This document shows positions 25,401 to 40,460 of a DNA stretch of 64,000 bases, piece after piece. A model generated the notes under the pieces. That model saw only the letters and a program-made list of their open reading frames with translations, was not told the DNA's origin and searched no databases. Origin of the DNA: Haematobia irritans (Eukaryota > Arthropoda > Insecta > Diptera > Muscidae); NCBI RefSeq assembly GCF_050003625.1, contig NC_134400.1, positions 191,113,726-191,177,725 of the forward strand, read 5' to 3'. The position numbers were made by a program, and so were the translations under genes. The first letter of the stretch is position 1. Each line of letters starts with the position of its first letter.

Positions 25401-28400
25401 TGAAATTTTCATCCAAATCCTAAAAAAATTTAAATTTTTATATGAAAAACTTCTTTTACCCATATCTCCTAAACTAAGCGTCCTAGAGCGAAAAGGGCTT
25501 TTATCCGTGACCACCCTCAAAAATTGAAATTTTTATCCAAATCCTAAAAAAATTGAAATTTTTATATGAAAAACTTCTTTTGCCCATATCTCCTAAACTA
25601 AGCGTCCTAGAGCGAAAAGGGCTTTAATCCGTGACCACCCCTCAAAAATTGAAATTTTCATCCAAATCCTAAAAAAATTGAAATTTTTATATGAAAAACT
25701 TCTTTTGCCCATATCTCCTAAACTAAGCGTCCTAGAGCGAAAAGGGCTTTAATCCGTGACCACCCCTCAAAAATTGAAATTTTCATCCAAATCCTAAAAA
25801 AAATTGAAATTTTTATATGAAACACTTCTTTTGCCCATATCTCCTAAACTAAGCGTCCTAGAGCGAAAAGGGCTTTAATCCGTGACCACCCTCAAAAAGT
25901 GAAATTTTCATCCAAATCCTAAAAAAATTTAAATTTTTATATGAAAAACTTCTTTTGCCCATATCTCCTAAACTAAGCGTCCTAGAGCGAAAAGGGCTTT
26001 AATCCGTGACCACCCTCAAAAATTGAAATTTTCATCCAAATCCTAAAAAAATTTAAATTTTTATATGAAAAACTTCTTTTGCCCATATCTCCTAAACTAA
26101 GCGTCCTAGAGCGAAAAGGGCTTTAATCCGTGACCACCTTCAAAAATTGAAATTTTCATCCAAATCCTAAAAAAATTGAAATTTTTATATGAAAAACTTC
26201 TTTTGCCCATATCTCCTAAACTAAGCGTCCTAGAGCGAAAAGGGCTTTAATCCGTGACCACCCTCAAAAATTGAAATTTTCATCCAAATCCTAAAAAAAT
26301 TGAAATTTTTATATGAAAAACTTCTTTTGCCCATATCTCCTAAACTAAGCGTCCTAGAGCGAAAAGGGCTTTAATCCGTGACCACCTTCAAAAATTGAAA
26401 TTTTTATATGAAAAACTTCTTTTGCCCAAATCTCCTAAACTAAGCGTCCTAGAGCGAAAAGGGCTTTAATCCGTGACCACCCCTCAAAAATTGAAATTTT
26501 CATCCAAATCCTAAAAAAATTGAAATTTTTATATGAAAAACTTCTTTTGCCCATATCTCCTAAACTAAGCGTCCTAGAGCGAAAAGGGCTTTAATCCGTG
26601 ACCACCCCTCAAAAATTGAAATTTTCATCCAAATCCTAAAAAAAATTGAAATTTTTATATGAAACACTTCTTTTGCCCATATCTCCTAAACTAAGCGTCC
26701 TAGAGCGAAAAGGGCTTTAATCCGTGACCACCCTCAAAAATTTAAATTTTCATCCAAATCCTAAAAAAATTGAAATTTTTATATGAAAAACTTCTTTTGC
26801 CCATATCTCCTAAACTAAGCGTCCTAGAGCGAAAAGGGCTTTAATCCGTGACCACCCTCAAAAATTGAAATTTTCATCCAAATCCTAAAAAAATTTAAAT
26901 TTTTATATGAAAAACTTCTTTTACCCATATCTCCTAAACTAAGCGTCCTAGAGCGAAAAGGGCTTTTATCCGTGACCACCCTCAAAAATTGAAATTTTTA
27001 TCCAAATCCTAAAAAAATTGAAATTTTTATATGAAAAACTTCTTTTGCCCATATCTCCTAAACTAAGCGTCCTAGAGCGAAAAGGGCTTTAATCCGTGAC
27101 CACCCCTCAAAAATTGAAATTTTCATCCAAATCCTAAAAAAATTGAAATTTTTATATGAAAAACTTCTTTTGCCCATATCTCCTAAACTAAGCGTCCTAG
27201 AGCGAAAAGGGCTTTAATCCGTGACCACCCCTCAAAAATTGAAATTTTCATCCAAATCCTAAAAAAAATTGAAATTTTTATATGAAACACTTCTTTTGCC
27301 CATATCTCCTAAACTAAGCGTCCTAGAGCGAAAAGGGCTTTAATCCGTGACCACCCTCAAAAAGTGAAATTTTCATCCAAATCCTAAAAAAATTTAAATT
27401 TTTATATGAAAAACTTCTTTTGCCCATATCTCCTAAACTAAGCGTCCTAGAGCGAAAAGGGCTTTAATCCGTGACCACCCTCAAAAATTGAAATTTTCAT
27501 CCAAATCCTAAAAAAATTTAAATTTTTATATGAAAAACTTCTTTTGCCCATATCTCCTAAACTAAGCGTCCTACAGCGAAAAGGGCTTTAATCCGTGACC
27601 ACCTTCAAAAATTGAAATTTTCATCCAAATCCTAAAAAAATTGAAATTTTTATATGAAAAACTTCTTTTGCCCATATCTCCTAAACTAAGCGTCCTAGAG
27701 CGAAAAGGGCTTTAATCCGTGACCACCCTCAAAAATTGAAATTTTCATCCAAATCCTAAAAAATTGAAATTTTTATATGAAAAACTTCTTTTGCCCATAT
27801 CTCCTAAACTAAGCGTCCTAGAGCGAAAAGGGCTTTAATCCGTGACCACCTTCAAAAATTGAAATTTTTATATGAAAAACTTCTTTTGCCCAAATCTCCT
27901 AAACTAAGCGTCCTAGAGCGAAAAGGGCTTTAATCCGTGACCACCCCTCAAAAATTGAAATTTTCATCCAAATCCTAAAAAAATTGAAATTTTTATATGA
28001 AAAACTTCTTTTGCCCATATCTCCTAAACTAAGCGTCCTAGAGCGAAAAGGGCTTTAATCCGTGACCACCCCTCAAAAATTGAAATTTTCATCCAAATCC
28101 TAAAAAAATTGAAATTTTTATATGAAAAACTTCTTTTGCCCATATCTCCTAAACTAAGCGTCCTAGAGCGAAAAGGGCTTTAATCCGTGACCACCCTCAA
28201 AAAGTGAAATTTTCATCCAAATCCTAAAAAAATTTAAATTTTTATATGAAAAACTTCTTTTGCCCATATCTCCTAAACTAAGCGTCCTAGAGCGAAAAGG
28301 GCTTTAATCCGTGACCACCCTCAAAAATTGAAATTTTCATCCAAATCCTAAAAAAATTTAAATTTTTATATGAAAAACTTCTTTTGCCCATATCTCCTAA

Positions 28401-31400
28401 ACTAAGCGTCCTAGAGCGAAAAGGGCTTTAATCCGTGACCACCCTCAAAAATTGAAATTTTTATCCAAATCCTAAAAAAATTGAAATTTTTATATGAAAA
28501 ACTTCTTTTGCCCATATCTCCTAAACTAAGCGTCCTAGAGCGAAAAGGGCTTTAATCCGTGACCACCTTCAAAAATTGAAATTTTCATCCAAATCCTAAA
28601 AAAATTGAAATTTTTATATGAAAAACTTCTTTTGCCCATATCTCCTAAACTAAGCGTCCTAGAGCGAAAAGGGCTTTAATCCGTGACCACCCTCAAAAAT
28701 TGAAATTTTCATCCAAATCCTAAAAAAATTGAAATTTTTATATGAAAAACTTCTTTTGCCCATATCTCCTAAACTAAGCGTCCTAGAGCGAAAAGGGCTT
28801 TAATCCGTGACCACCTTCAAAAATTGAAATTTTTATATGAAAAACTTCTTTTGCCCATATCTCCTAAACTAAGCGTCCTAGAGCGAAAAGTGCTTTAATC
28901 CGTGACCACCCTCAAAAATTGAAATTTTCATCCAAATCCTAAAAAAATTGAATTTTTATATGAAAAACTTCTTTTGCCCATATCTCCTAAACTAAGGGCC
29001 CTAGAGCGAAAAGGGCTTTAATCCGTGACCACCCTCAAAAATTGAAATTTTCATCCAAATCCTAAAAAAATTTAAATTTTTATATGAAAAACTTCTTTTG
29101 CCCATATCTCCTAAACTAAGCGTCCTAGAGCGAAAAGGGCTTTAATCCGTGACCACCCTCAAAAATTGAAATTTTCATCCAAATCCTAAAGAAAATTGAA
29201 ATTTTTATATGAAAAACTTCTTTTGCCCATATCTCCTAAACTAAGCGTCCTAGAGCGAAAAGGGTTTTAATCCGTGACCACCCTCAAAAATTGTAATTTT
29301 CATCCAAATCCTAAAAGAATTGAAATTTTTATATGAAAAACTTCTTTTGCCCATATCTCCTAAACTAAGCGTCCTAGAGCGAAAAGGGCTTTAATCCGTG
29401 ACCACCCTCAAAAATTGAATTTTTTACCCAAATCCTAAAAAAAATTAAATTTTTATATGAAAAACTTCTTTTGCCCATATCTCCTAAACTAAGCGTTCTA
29501 GAGCGAAAAGGGCTTTAATCCGTGACCACCCTCAAAAATTGAATTTTTACCCAAATTGTAATTTTTATATGAAAAACTTCTTTTGCCCATATCTCCTAAA
29601 CTAAGGGCCCTAGAGCGAAAAGGGCTATAATCCGTGACCACCCTCAAAAATTGAATTTTTTACCCAAATCCTAAAAAAAAATTTAAATTTTTATATGAAA
29701 AACTTCTTTTGCCCATATCTCCTAAACTAAGCGTCCTAGAGCGAAAAGGGCTTTAATCCGTGACCACCCTCAAAAATTGAAATTTTCATCCAAATCCTAA
29801 AAAAATTGAAATTTTTATATGAAAAACTTCTTTTGCCCATATCTCCTAAACTAAGCGTCCTAGAGCGAAAAGGGCTTTAATCCGTTACCACCCTCAAAAA
29901 TTGAAATTTTCATCCAAATCCTAAAAAAATTGAAAATTTTATATGAAAAACTTCTTTTGCCCATATCTCCTAAACTAAGCGTCCTAGAGCGAAAAAGGCT
30001 TTAATCCGTGACCACCCTCAAAAATTTAAATTTTCATCCAAATCCTAAAAAAATTGAAATTTTTATATGAAAAACTTCTTTTGCCCATATCTCCTAAACT
30101 AAGCGTCCTAGAGCGAAAAGGGCTTTAATCCGTGACCACCCTCAAAAATTGAATTTTTTACCCAAATCCTAAAAAAAATTTAGATTTTTATATGAAAAAT
30201 TTCTTTTGCCCATATCTCCTAAACTAAGCGTCCTAGAGCGAAAAGTGCTTTAATCCGTGACCACCCTCAAAAATTGAAATTTTCATCCAAATCCTAAAAA
30301 AATTGAAATTTTTATATGAAAAACTTCTTTTGCCCATATCTCCTAAACTAAGCGTCCTAGAGCGAAAAGGGCTTTAATCCGTGACCACCCTCAAAAATTG
30401 AATTTTTCATCCAAATCCTAAAAAAATTTAAATTTTTATATGAAAAACTTCTTTTGCCCATATCTCCTAAACTAAGCGTCCTAGAGCGAAAAAAGCTTTC
30501 ATCCGTGACCACCCTCAAAAATTGAATTTTTTACCCAAATCCTAAAAAAATTGAAATTTTTATATGAAAAACTTCTTTTGCCATATCTCCTAAACTAAGC
30601 GTCCTAGAGCGAAAAGGGCTTTAATCCGTGACCACCTTCAAAAATTGAAATTTTCATCCAAATCCTAAAAAAAATTGAAATTTTTATATGAAAAACTTCT
30701 TTTGCCCATATCTCCTAAACTAAGCGTCCTAGAGCGAAAAGGGCTTTAATTCGTGACCACCCTCAAAAATTGTAATTTTCATCCAAATCCTAAAAGAATT
30801 GAAATTTTTATATGAAAAACTTCTTTTGCCCATATCTCCTAAACTAAGCGTCCTAGAGCGAAAAGGGCTTTAATCCGTGACCACCCTCAAAAATTGAATT
30901 TTTTACCCAAATCCTAAAAAAAATTTAGATTTTTATATGAAAAACTTCTTTTGCCCATATCTCCTAAACTAAGCGTCCTAGAGCGAAAAGTGCTTTAATC
31001 CGTGACCACCCTCAAAAATTGAAATTTTCATCCAAATCCTAAAAAAATTGAAATTTTTATATGAAAAACTTCTTTTGCTCATATCTCCTAAACTAAGCGT
31101 CCTAGAGCGAAAAGGGCTTTAATCCGTGACCACCCTCAAAAATTGAAATTTTCATCCAAATCCTAAAAAAATTGAAATTTTTATATGAAAAACTTCTTTT
31201 GCCCATATCTCCTAAACTAAGCGTCCTAGAGCGAAAAGTGCTTTAATCAGTGACCACCTTCAAAAATTGAAATTTTCATCCAAATCCTAAAAAAATTGAA
31301 ATTTTTATATGAAAAACTTCTTTTGCCCATATCTCCTAAACTAAGCGTCCTAGAGTGAAAAGGGCTTTAATCCGTGACCACCTTCAAAAATTGAAATTTT

Positions 31401-34400
31401 CATCCAAATCCTAAAAAAATTGAAATTTTTATATGAAAAACTTCTTTTGCCCATATCTCCTAAACTAAGCGTCCTAGAGCGCAAAGTGCTTTAATCCGTT
31501 ACCACCCTCAAAAATTGAAATTTTCATCCAAATCCTAAAAAAATTGAAAATTTTATATGAAAAACTTCTTTTGCCCATATCTTCTAAACTAAGCGTCCTA
31601 GAGCGAAAAGGGCTTTAATCCGTGACCACCCTCAAAAATTGAAATTTTCATCCAAATCCTAAAAAAATTTAAATTTTTATATGAAAAACTTATTTTGCCC
31701 ATATCTCTTAAACTAAGCGTCCTAGAGCGAAAAGGGCTTTAATCCGTGACCACCCTCAAAAATTGAATTTTTTACCCAAATCCTAAAAAAAATTTAGATT
31801 TTTATATGAAAAACTTCTTTTGCCCATATCTCCTAAACTAAGCGTCCTAGAGCGAAAAGGGCTTTAATCAGTGACCACCCTCAAAAAGTGAAATTTTCAT
31901 CCAAATCCTAAAAAATTGAAATTTTTATATGAAAAACTTCTTTTGCCCATATCTCCTAAACTAAGCGTCCTAGAGCGAAAAGGGCTTTAATCCGTGACCA
32001 CCCTCAAAAATTGAAATTTTCATCCAAATCCTAAAAAAATTGAAATTTTTATATGAAAAACTTCTTTTGCCCATATCTCCTAAACTAAGCGTCCTAGAGC
32101 GAAAAGTGCTTTAATCAGTGACCACCTTCAAAAATTGAAATTTTCATCCAAATCCTAAAAAAAATTGAAATTTTTATATGAAAAACTTCTTTTGCCCATA
32201 TCTCCTAAACTAAGCGTCCTAGAGCGAAAAGGGCTTTAATTCGTGACCACCCTCAAAAATTGAAATTTTCATCCAAATCCTAAAAAAATTGCAATTTTTA
32301 TATGAAAAACTTCTTTTGCCCATATCTCCTAAACTAAGCGTCCTAGAGCGAAAAGGGCTTTAATCCGTACCCACCCTCAAAAATTGAAATTTTCATTCAA
32401 ATCCTAAAAAAATTGAAATTTTTATATGAAAAACTTCTTTTGCCCATATCTCCTAAACTAAGCGTCCTACAGCGAAAAAGGCTTTTATCCGTGACCACCC
32501 TCAAAAATTGAATTTTTTACCCAAATCCTAAAAAAATTGAAATTTTTATATGAAAAACTTCTTTTCCCATATCTCCTAAACTAAGCGTCCTGGAGCGAAA
32601 AGGGCTTTAATCCGTGACCACTCTCAAAAATTGAAATTTTCATCCAAATCCTAAAAAAAATTTAAATTTTTATATGAAAAACTTCTTTTGCCCATATCTC
32701 CTAAACTAAGCGTCCTAGAGCGAAAAGGGCTTTAATCCGTGACCACCCTCAAAAATTGAATTTTTTACCCAAATCCTAAAAAAAATTTAGATTTTTATAT
32801 GAAAAACTTCTTTTGCCCATATCTCCTAAACTAAGCGTCCTAGAGCGAAAAGTGCTTTAAATCGTGACCACCCCAAAAATTGTAATTTTCATCCAAATCC
32901 TAAAAAAATTTAAATTTTTATATGAAAAACTTCTTTTGCCCATATCTCCTAAACTAAGGGTCCTAGAGCGAAAAGGGCTTTAATCCGTGACCACCCTCAA
33001 AAATTGTAATTATCATCCAAATCCTAAAAAAATTGAAATTTTTATATGAAAAACTTCTTTTGCCCATATCTCCTAAACTAAGCGTCCTAGAGCGAAAAGG
33101 GCTTTAATCCGTGACCACCCTCAAAAATTGAAATTTTCATCCAAATCCTAAAAAAATTGAAATTTTTATATGAAAAACTTCTTTTGCCCATATCTCCTAA
33201 ACTAAGCGTCCTAGAGCGAAAAGGGCTTTAATTCGTGACCACCCTCAAAAATTGAAATTTTCATCCAAATCCTAAAAAAATTGAAATTTTTATATGAAAA
33301 ACTTCTTTTGCCCATATCTGCTAAACTAAGCGTCCTAGAGCGAAAAGGGCTTTAATCCGTGACCACCCTCATCCAAATCCTAAAAAAATTGAAATTTTTA
33401 TATGAAAAACTTCTTTTGCCCATATCTCCTAAACTAAGCGTCCTAGAGCGAAAAGGGCTTTAATTCGTGACCACCCTCAAAAATTGAAATTTTCATCCAA
33501 ATCCTAAAAAAATTGCAATTTTTATATGAAAAACTTCTTTTGCCCATATCTCCTAAACTAAGCGTCCTAGAGCGAAAAGGGCTTTAATCCGTGACCACCC
33601 TCAAAAATTGAAATTTTCATTCAAATCCTAAAAAAATTGAAATTTTTATATGAAAAACTTATTTTGCCCATATCTCCTAAACTAAGCGTCCTAGAGCGAA
33701 AAGGGCTTTAATTCGTGACCACCCTCAAAAATTTAAATTTTCATCCAAATCCTAAAAAAATTGAAATTTTTATATGAAAAACTTCTTTTGCCCATATCTC
33801 CTAAACTAAGCGTCCTAGAGCGAAAAGGGCTTTAATCCGTGACCACCCTCAAAAATTGAAATTTTCATCCAAATACTAAAAAAAGTGAAATTTTTATATG
33901 AAAAACTTCTTTTGCCCATATCTCCTAAACTAAGCGTCCTAGAGCGAAAAGGGCTTTAATCCGTGACCACCCTCAAAAATTGAATTTTTTACCCACATCC
34001 TAAAAAAAATTGAAATTTTTATATGAAAAACTTCTTTTGCCCATATCTCCTAAACTAAGCGTCCTAGAGCGAAAAGGGCTTTAATCCGTGACCACCCTCA
34101 AAAATTGAATTTTTTACCCAAATCCTAAAAAAAATTGAATTTTTATATGAAAAACTTCTTTTGCCCATATCTCCTAAACTAAGCGTCCTAGAGCGAAAAG
34201 GGCTTTAATCCGTGACCACCCTCAAAAATTGAAATTTTCATCCAAATCCTAAAAAAATTGAAATTTTTATATGAAAAACTTCTTTTGCCCATATCTCCTA
34301 AACTAAGCGTCCTAGAGCGAAAAGGGCTTTAATCCGTGACCACCCTCAAAAAGTGAAATTTTCATCCAAATCCTAAAAAAATTGAAATTTTTATATGAAA

Positions 34401-37400
34401 AACTTCTTTTGCCCATATCTCCTAAACTAAGCGTCCTAGAGCGAAAAGGGCTTTAATCCGTGACCACCCTCAAAAATTGAAATTTTCATCCAAATCCTAA
34501 AAATATTGAAATTTTTATATGAAAAACTTCTTTTGCCCATATCTCCTAAACTAAGCGTCCTAGAGCGAAAAGGGCTTTAATCCGTGACCACCCTCAAAAA
34601 TTGAATTTTTTACCCACATCCTAAAAAAAATTGAAATTTTTATATGAAAAACTTCTTTTGCTCATATCTCCTAAACTAAGCGTCCTAGAGCGAAAAGTGC
34701 TATAATCAGTGACCACCTTCAAAAATTGAAATTTTCATCCAAATCCTTAAAAAATTGAAATTTTTATATGAAAAACTTCTTTTGCCCATATCTCCTAAAC
34801 TAAGCGTCCTAGAGCGAAAAGGGCTTTAATCCGTGACCACCCTCAAAAATTGAAATTTTCATCCAAATCCTAAAAAAATTGAAATTTTTATATGAAAAAC
34901 TTATTTTGCCCATATCTCCTAAACTAAGCGTCCTAGAGCGAAAAGGGCTATAATCCGTGACCACCCTCAAAAATTGAATTTTTACCCAAATCCTAAAAAA
35001 ATTGAAATTTTTATATGAAAAACTTCTTTTGCCCATATCTCCTAAACTAAGCGTCCTAGAGCGAAAAGGGCTTTAATCCGTGACCACCCTCAAAAATTGA
35101 AATTTTCATCCAAATCCTAAAAAAATTGAAATTTTTATATGAAAAACTTCTTTTGCCCATATCTCCTAAACTAAGCGTCCTAGAGCGAAAAGGGCTTTAA
35201 TCCGTGACCACCCTCAAAAATTTAATTTTTTACCCAAATCCTAAAAAAAATTGAATTTTTATATGAAAAACTTCTTTTGCCCATATCTCCTAAACTAAGC
35301 GTCCTAGAGCGAAAAGGGCTTTAATCCGTGACCACCCTCAAAAATTGAAATTTTCATCCAAATCCTAAAAAAATTGAAATTTTTATATGAAAAACTTCTT
35401 TTGCCCATATCTCCTAAACTAAGCGTCCTAGAGCGAAAAGGGCTTTAATCCGTGACCACCCTCAAAAATTGAATTTTTTACCCAAATCCTAAAAAAAATT
35501 GAATTTTTATATGAAAAACTTCTTTTGCCCATATCTCCTAAACTAAGCGTCCTAGAGCGAAAAGGGCTTTAATCCGTGACCACCCTCAAAAATTGAAATT
35601 TTCATCCAAATCCTAAAAAAATTGAAATTTTTATATGAAAAACTTCTTTTGCCCATATCTCCTAAACTAAGCGTCCTAGAGCGAAAAAGGCTTTAATCCG
35701 TGACCACCCTCAAAAATTGAAATTTTCATCCAAATCCTAAAAAAATTGAAATTTTTATATGAAAAACTTCTTTTGCCCATATCTCCTAAACTAAGCGTCC
35801 TAGAGCGAAAAGGGCTTTAATTCGTGACCACCCTCAAAAATTGAAATTTTCATCCAAATCCTAAAAAAATTGAAATTTTTATATGAAAAACTTCTTTTGC
35901 CCATATCTCCTAAACTAAGCGTCCTAGAGCGAAAAGGGCTTTAATCCGTGACCACCCTCAAAAATTGAAATTTTCATCCAAATCCTAAAAAAATTGAAAT
36001 TTTTATATGAAAAACTTCTTTTGCCCATATCTCCTAAACTAAGCGTCCTAGAGCGAAAAGGGCTTTAATCCGTGACCACCCTCAAAAATTGAATTTTTTA
36101 CCCAAATCCTAAAAAAAATTGAAATTTTTATATGAAAAACTTCTTTTGCCCATATCTCCTAAACTAAGCGTCCTACAGCGAAAAGTGCTTTAATCAGTGA
36201 CCACCTTCAAAAATTGAAATTTTCATCCAAATCCTAAAAAAATTGAAATTTTTATATGAAAAACTTCTTTTGCCCATATCTCCTAAACTAAGCGTCCTTG
36301 AGCGAAAAGGGCTTTAATCCGTGACCACCCTCAAAAATTGAAATTTTCATCCAAATCCTAAAAAAATTATATGAAAAACTTCTTTTGCCCATATCTCCTA
36401 AACTAAGCGTCCTAGAGCGAAAAGGGCTATAATCCCTGACCACCCTCAAAAATTGAATTTTTACCCAAATCCTAAAAAAATTGAAATTTTTATATGAAAA
36501 ACTTATTTTGCCCATATCTCCTAAACTAAGCGTCCTAGAGCGAAAAGGGCTTTAATCCGTGACCACCCTCAAAAATTGAATTTTTTACCCACATCCTAAA
36601 AAAAATTGAAATTTTTATATGAAAAACTTCTTTTGCCCATATCTCCTAAACTAAGCGTCCTAGAGCGAAAAGGGCTTTAATCCGTGACCACCTTCAAAAA
36701 TTGAAATTTTCATCCAAATCCTAAAAAAATTGAAATTTTTATATGAAAAACTTCTTTTGCCCATATCTCCTAAACTAAGCGTCCTAGAGCGAAAAGGGCT
36801 TTAATTCGTGACCACCCTCAAAAATTTAAATTTTCATCCAAATCCTAAAAAAATTGAAATTTTTATATGAAAAACTTCTTTTGCCCATATCTCCTAAACT
36901 AAGCGTCCTAGAGCGAAAAGGGCTTTAATCCGTGACCACCCTCAAAAATTGAAATTTTCATCCAAATCCTAAAAAATTGAAATTTTTATATGAAAAACTT
37001 CTTTTGCCCATATCTCCTAAACTAAGCGTCCTAGAGCGAAAAGGGCTTTAATCCGTGACCACCCTCAAAAAGTGAAATTTTCATCCAAATCTTAAAAAAA
37101 TTGAAATTTTTATATGAAAAACTTCTTTTGCCCGTATCTCCTAAACTAAGCGTCCTAGAGCGAAAAGGGCTTTAATCCGTGACCACCCTCAAAAATTGAA
37201 ATTTTCATCCAAATCCTAAAAAAATTGAAATTTTTATATGAAAAACTTATTTTGCCCATATCTCCTAAACAAAGCGTCCTAGAGCGAAAAGGGCTTTAAT
37301 CCGTGACCACCCTCAAAAATTGATATTTTCATCCAAATCCTAAAAAAATTGAAATTTTTATATGAAAAACTTCTTTTGCCCATATCTCCTAAACTAAGCG

Positions 37401-40400
37401 TGCTAGAGCGAAAAGGGCTTTAATCCGTGACCACCCTCAAAAATTTAAATTTTTACCCAAATCCTAAAAAAAAATTGAAATTTTTATATGAAAAATTTCT
37501 TTTATCCATATCTCCTAAACTAAGCGTCCTAGAGCGAAAAGGGCTTTAACCAGTGACCACCTTCAAAAATTGAAATTTTCATCCAAATCCTAAAAAAATT
37601 GAAATTTTTATATGAAAAACTTCTTTTGCCCATATCTCCTAAACTAAGCGTCCTAGAGCGAAAAGGGCTTTAATCCGTGACCACCCTCAAAAATTGAAAT
37701 TTTCATCCAAATCCTAAAAAATTTCAATTTTTATATGAAAAACTTATTTTGCCCATATCTCCTAAACTAAGCGTCCTAGAGCGAAAAGGGCTTTAATCCG
37801 TGACCACCCTCAAAAATTGAAATTTTCATCCAAATCCTAAAAAAATTGAAATTTTTATATGAAAAACTTCTTTTGCCCATATCTCCTAAACTAAGCGTCC
37901 TAGAGCGAAAAGGGCTTTAATCCGTGACCACCCTCAAAAATTGAAATTTTTATCCAAATCCTAAAAAAATTGAAATTTTTATATGAAAAACTTCTTTTGC
38001 CCATATCTCCTAAACTAAGCGTCCTAGAGCGAAAAGGGCTTTAATCCGTGACCACCCTCAAAAATTGAAATTTTCATCCAAATCCTAAAAAAATTGAAAT
38101 TTTTATATGAAAAACTTCTTTTGCCCATATCTCCTAAACTAAGCGTCCTAGAGCGAAAAGGGCTTTAATTCGTGACCACCCTCAAAAATTTAAATTTTCA
38201 TCCAAATCCTAAAAAAATTGAAATTTTTATATGAAAAACTTCTTTTGCCCATATCTCCTAAACTAAGCGTCCTAGAGCGAAAAGGGCTTTAATCCGTGAC
38301 CACCCTCAAAAATTGAAATTTTCATCCAAATCCTAAAAAAATTTAAATTTTTATATGAAAAACTTCTTTTGCCCATATCTCCTAAACTAAGCGTCCTAGA
38401 GCGAAAAGGGCTTTAATCCGTGACCACCCTCAAAAATTGAAATTTTTATCCAAATCCTAAAAAAATTTAAATTTTTATATGAAAAACTTCTTTTGCCCAT
38501 ATCTCCTAAACTAAGCGTCCTAGAGCGAAAAGGGCTTTAATCCGTGACCACCCTCAAAAATTGAAATTTTCATCCAAATCCTAAAAAAATTGAAATTTTT
38601 ATATGAAAAACTTCTTTTGCCCATATCTCCTAAACTAAGCGTCCTAGAGCGAAAAGGGCTTTAATCCGTGACCACCCTCAAAAATTGAATTTTTTACCCA
38701 AATCCTAAAAAAATTGAAATTTTTATATGAAAAACTTCTTTTGCCCATATCTCCTAAACTAAGCGTCCTAGAGCGAAAAGTGCTATAATCAGTGACCACC
38801 TTCAAAAATTGAAATTTTCATCCAAATCCTTAAAAAATTGAAATTTTTATATGAAAAACTTCTTTTGCCCATATCTCCTAAACTAAGCGTCCTAGAGCGA
38901 AAAGTGCTATAATCAGTGACCACCTTCAAAAATTGAAATTTTCATCCAAATCCTAAAAAAATTATATGAAAAACTTCTTTTGCCCATATCTCCTAAACTA
39001 AGCGTCCTAGAGCGAAAAAGGCTTTAATCCGTGACCACCCTCAAAAATTGAATTTTTTACCCAAATCCTAAAAAAAATTGAAATTTTTATATGAAAAACT
39101 TCTTTTGCCCATATCTCCTAAACTAAGCGTCCTACAGCGAAAAGTGCTTTAATCAGTGACCACCTTCAAAAATTGAAATTTTCATCCAAATCCTTAAAAA
39201 ATTGAAATTTTTATATGAAAAACTTCTTTTGCCCATATCTCCTAAACTAAGCGTCCTAGAGCGAAAAGGGCTTTAATCCGAGACCACCCCTCAAAAATTG
39301 AAATTTTCATCCAAATCCTAAAAAAATTGAAATTTTTATATGAAAAACTTATTTTGCCCATATCTCCTAAACTAAGCGTCCTAGAGCGAAAAGGGCTTTA
39401 ATCCGTGACCACCCTCAAAAAGTGAAATTTTCATCCAAATCCTAAAAAAATTGAAATTTTTATATGAAAAACTTCTTTTGCCCATATCTCCTAAACTAAG
39501 CGTCCTAGAGCGAAAAGGGCTTTAATCCGTGACCACCCTCAAAAATTGAAATTTTCATCCAAATCCTAAAAAAATTTAAATTTTTATATGAAAAACTTCT
39601 TTTGCCCATATCTCCTAAACTAAGCGTCCTAGAGCGAAAAGGGCTTTAATCCGTGACCACCCTCAAAAATTCAATTTTTTACCCAAATCCTAAAAAAAAT
39701 TGAAATTTTTATATGAAAAACTTCTTTTGCCCATATCTCCTAAACTAAGCGTCCTACAGCGAAAAGTGCTTTAATCAGTGACCACCTTCAAAAATTGAAA
39801 TTTTCATCCAAATCCTAAAAAAATTTAAATTTTTATATGAAAAACTTTTTTTGCCCATATCTCCTAAACTAAGCGTCCTAGAGCGAAAAGGGCTTTAATC
39901 CGTGACCACCCTCAAAAATTGAAATTTTCATCCAAATCCTAAAAAAATTTAAATTTTTATATGAAAAACTTCTTTTGCCCATATCTCCTAAACTAAGCGT
40001 CCTAGAGCGAAAAGGGCTTTAATCCGTGACCACCCTCAAAAATTGAATTTTTTACCCAAATCCTAAAAAAAATTGAATTTTTATATGAAAAACTTCTTTT
40101 GCCCATATCTCCTAAACTAAGCGTCCTAGAGCGAAAAGGGCTTTAATCCGTGACCACCCTCAAAAATTGAAATTTTCATCCAAATCCTAAAAAAATTGAA
40201 ATTTTTATATGAAAAACTTCTTTTGCCCATATCTCCTAAACTAAGCGTCCTAGAGCGAAAAGGGCTTTAATCCGTGACCACCCTCAAAAATTGAATTTTT
40301 TACCCACATCCTAAAAAAAATTGAAATTTTTATATGAAAAACTTCTTTTGCCCATATCTCCTAAACTAAGCGTCCTAGAGCGAAAAGTGCTATAATCAGT

Positions 40401-40455
40401 GACCACCTTCAAAAATTGAAATTTTCATCCAAATCCTTAAAAATTTGAAATTTTT

Positions 40456-40460
40456 ATATG
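40456..40460. repeat. BEL target-site duplication, left copy (ATATG)
   Basis: ATATG immediately precedes the 5' LTR and recurs at 59772-59776 directly after the 3' LTR. Removing the element and one copy restores an ordinary satellite monomer (TTTTTATATG followed by AAAAACTTC). A 5-bp duplication is usual for BEL/Pao integrases. Confidence 0.95.

Larger units (their letters stand above)
3588..40460. repeat. 124-bp satellite array, left arm
   Basis: About 300 direct copies of a monomer averaging 124 bp. The landmarks of each copy are CTAAACTAAGCGTCCTAGAG, GGGCTTTAATCCGTGACCAC, TTTTCATCCAAATCCT and TTTTTATATGAAAAACTTC. The period is read directly from ACTAAG at 7561 and 7685. Units are strongly homogenised in the interior. 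They are more divergent at the left edge (3588 to about 3960, including a shortened unit near 3690), as expected at the rim of a satellite where exchange is rarer. Some monomers lack TTGAAATTTTTA or other short pieces. No long open frame exists; the recurrent 60-78 codon minus-strand frames are monomer translations. The right end at 40460 is the BEL insertion point, not the natural end of the array. Confidence 0.97.

Noticed and set aside
3588..40460. CRISPR-like array interpretation of the regular repeats
   Set aside because: Units are contiguous 124-bp monomers without unique spacers, and the surrounding elements are eukaryotic retrotransposons.
3588..40460. CENP-B-box-like motif in the monomer (TTTCGCTCTAGGACGC on the minus strand)
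   Set aside because: TTCG and the central A fit, but the CGGG half does not, and flies are not known to use a CENP-B-box system. The match is too weak to report.
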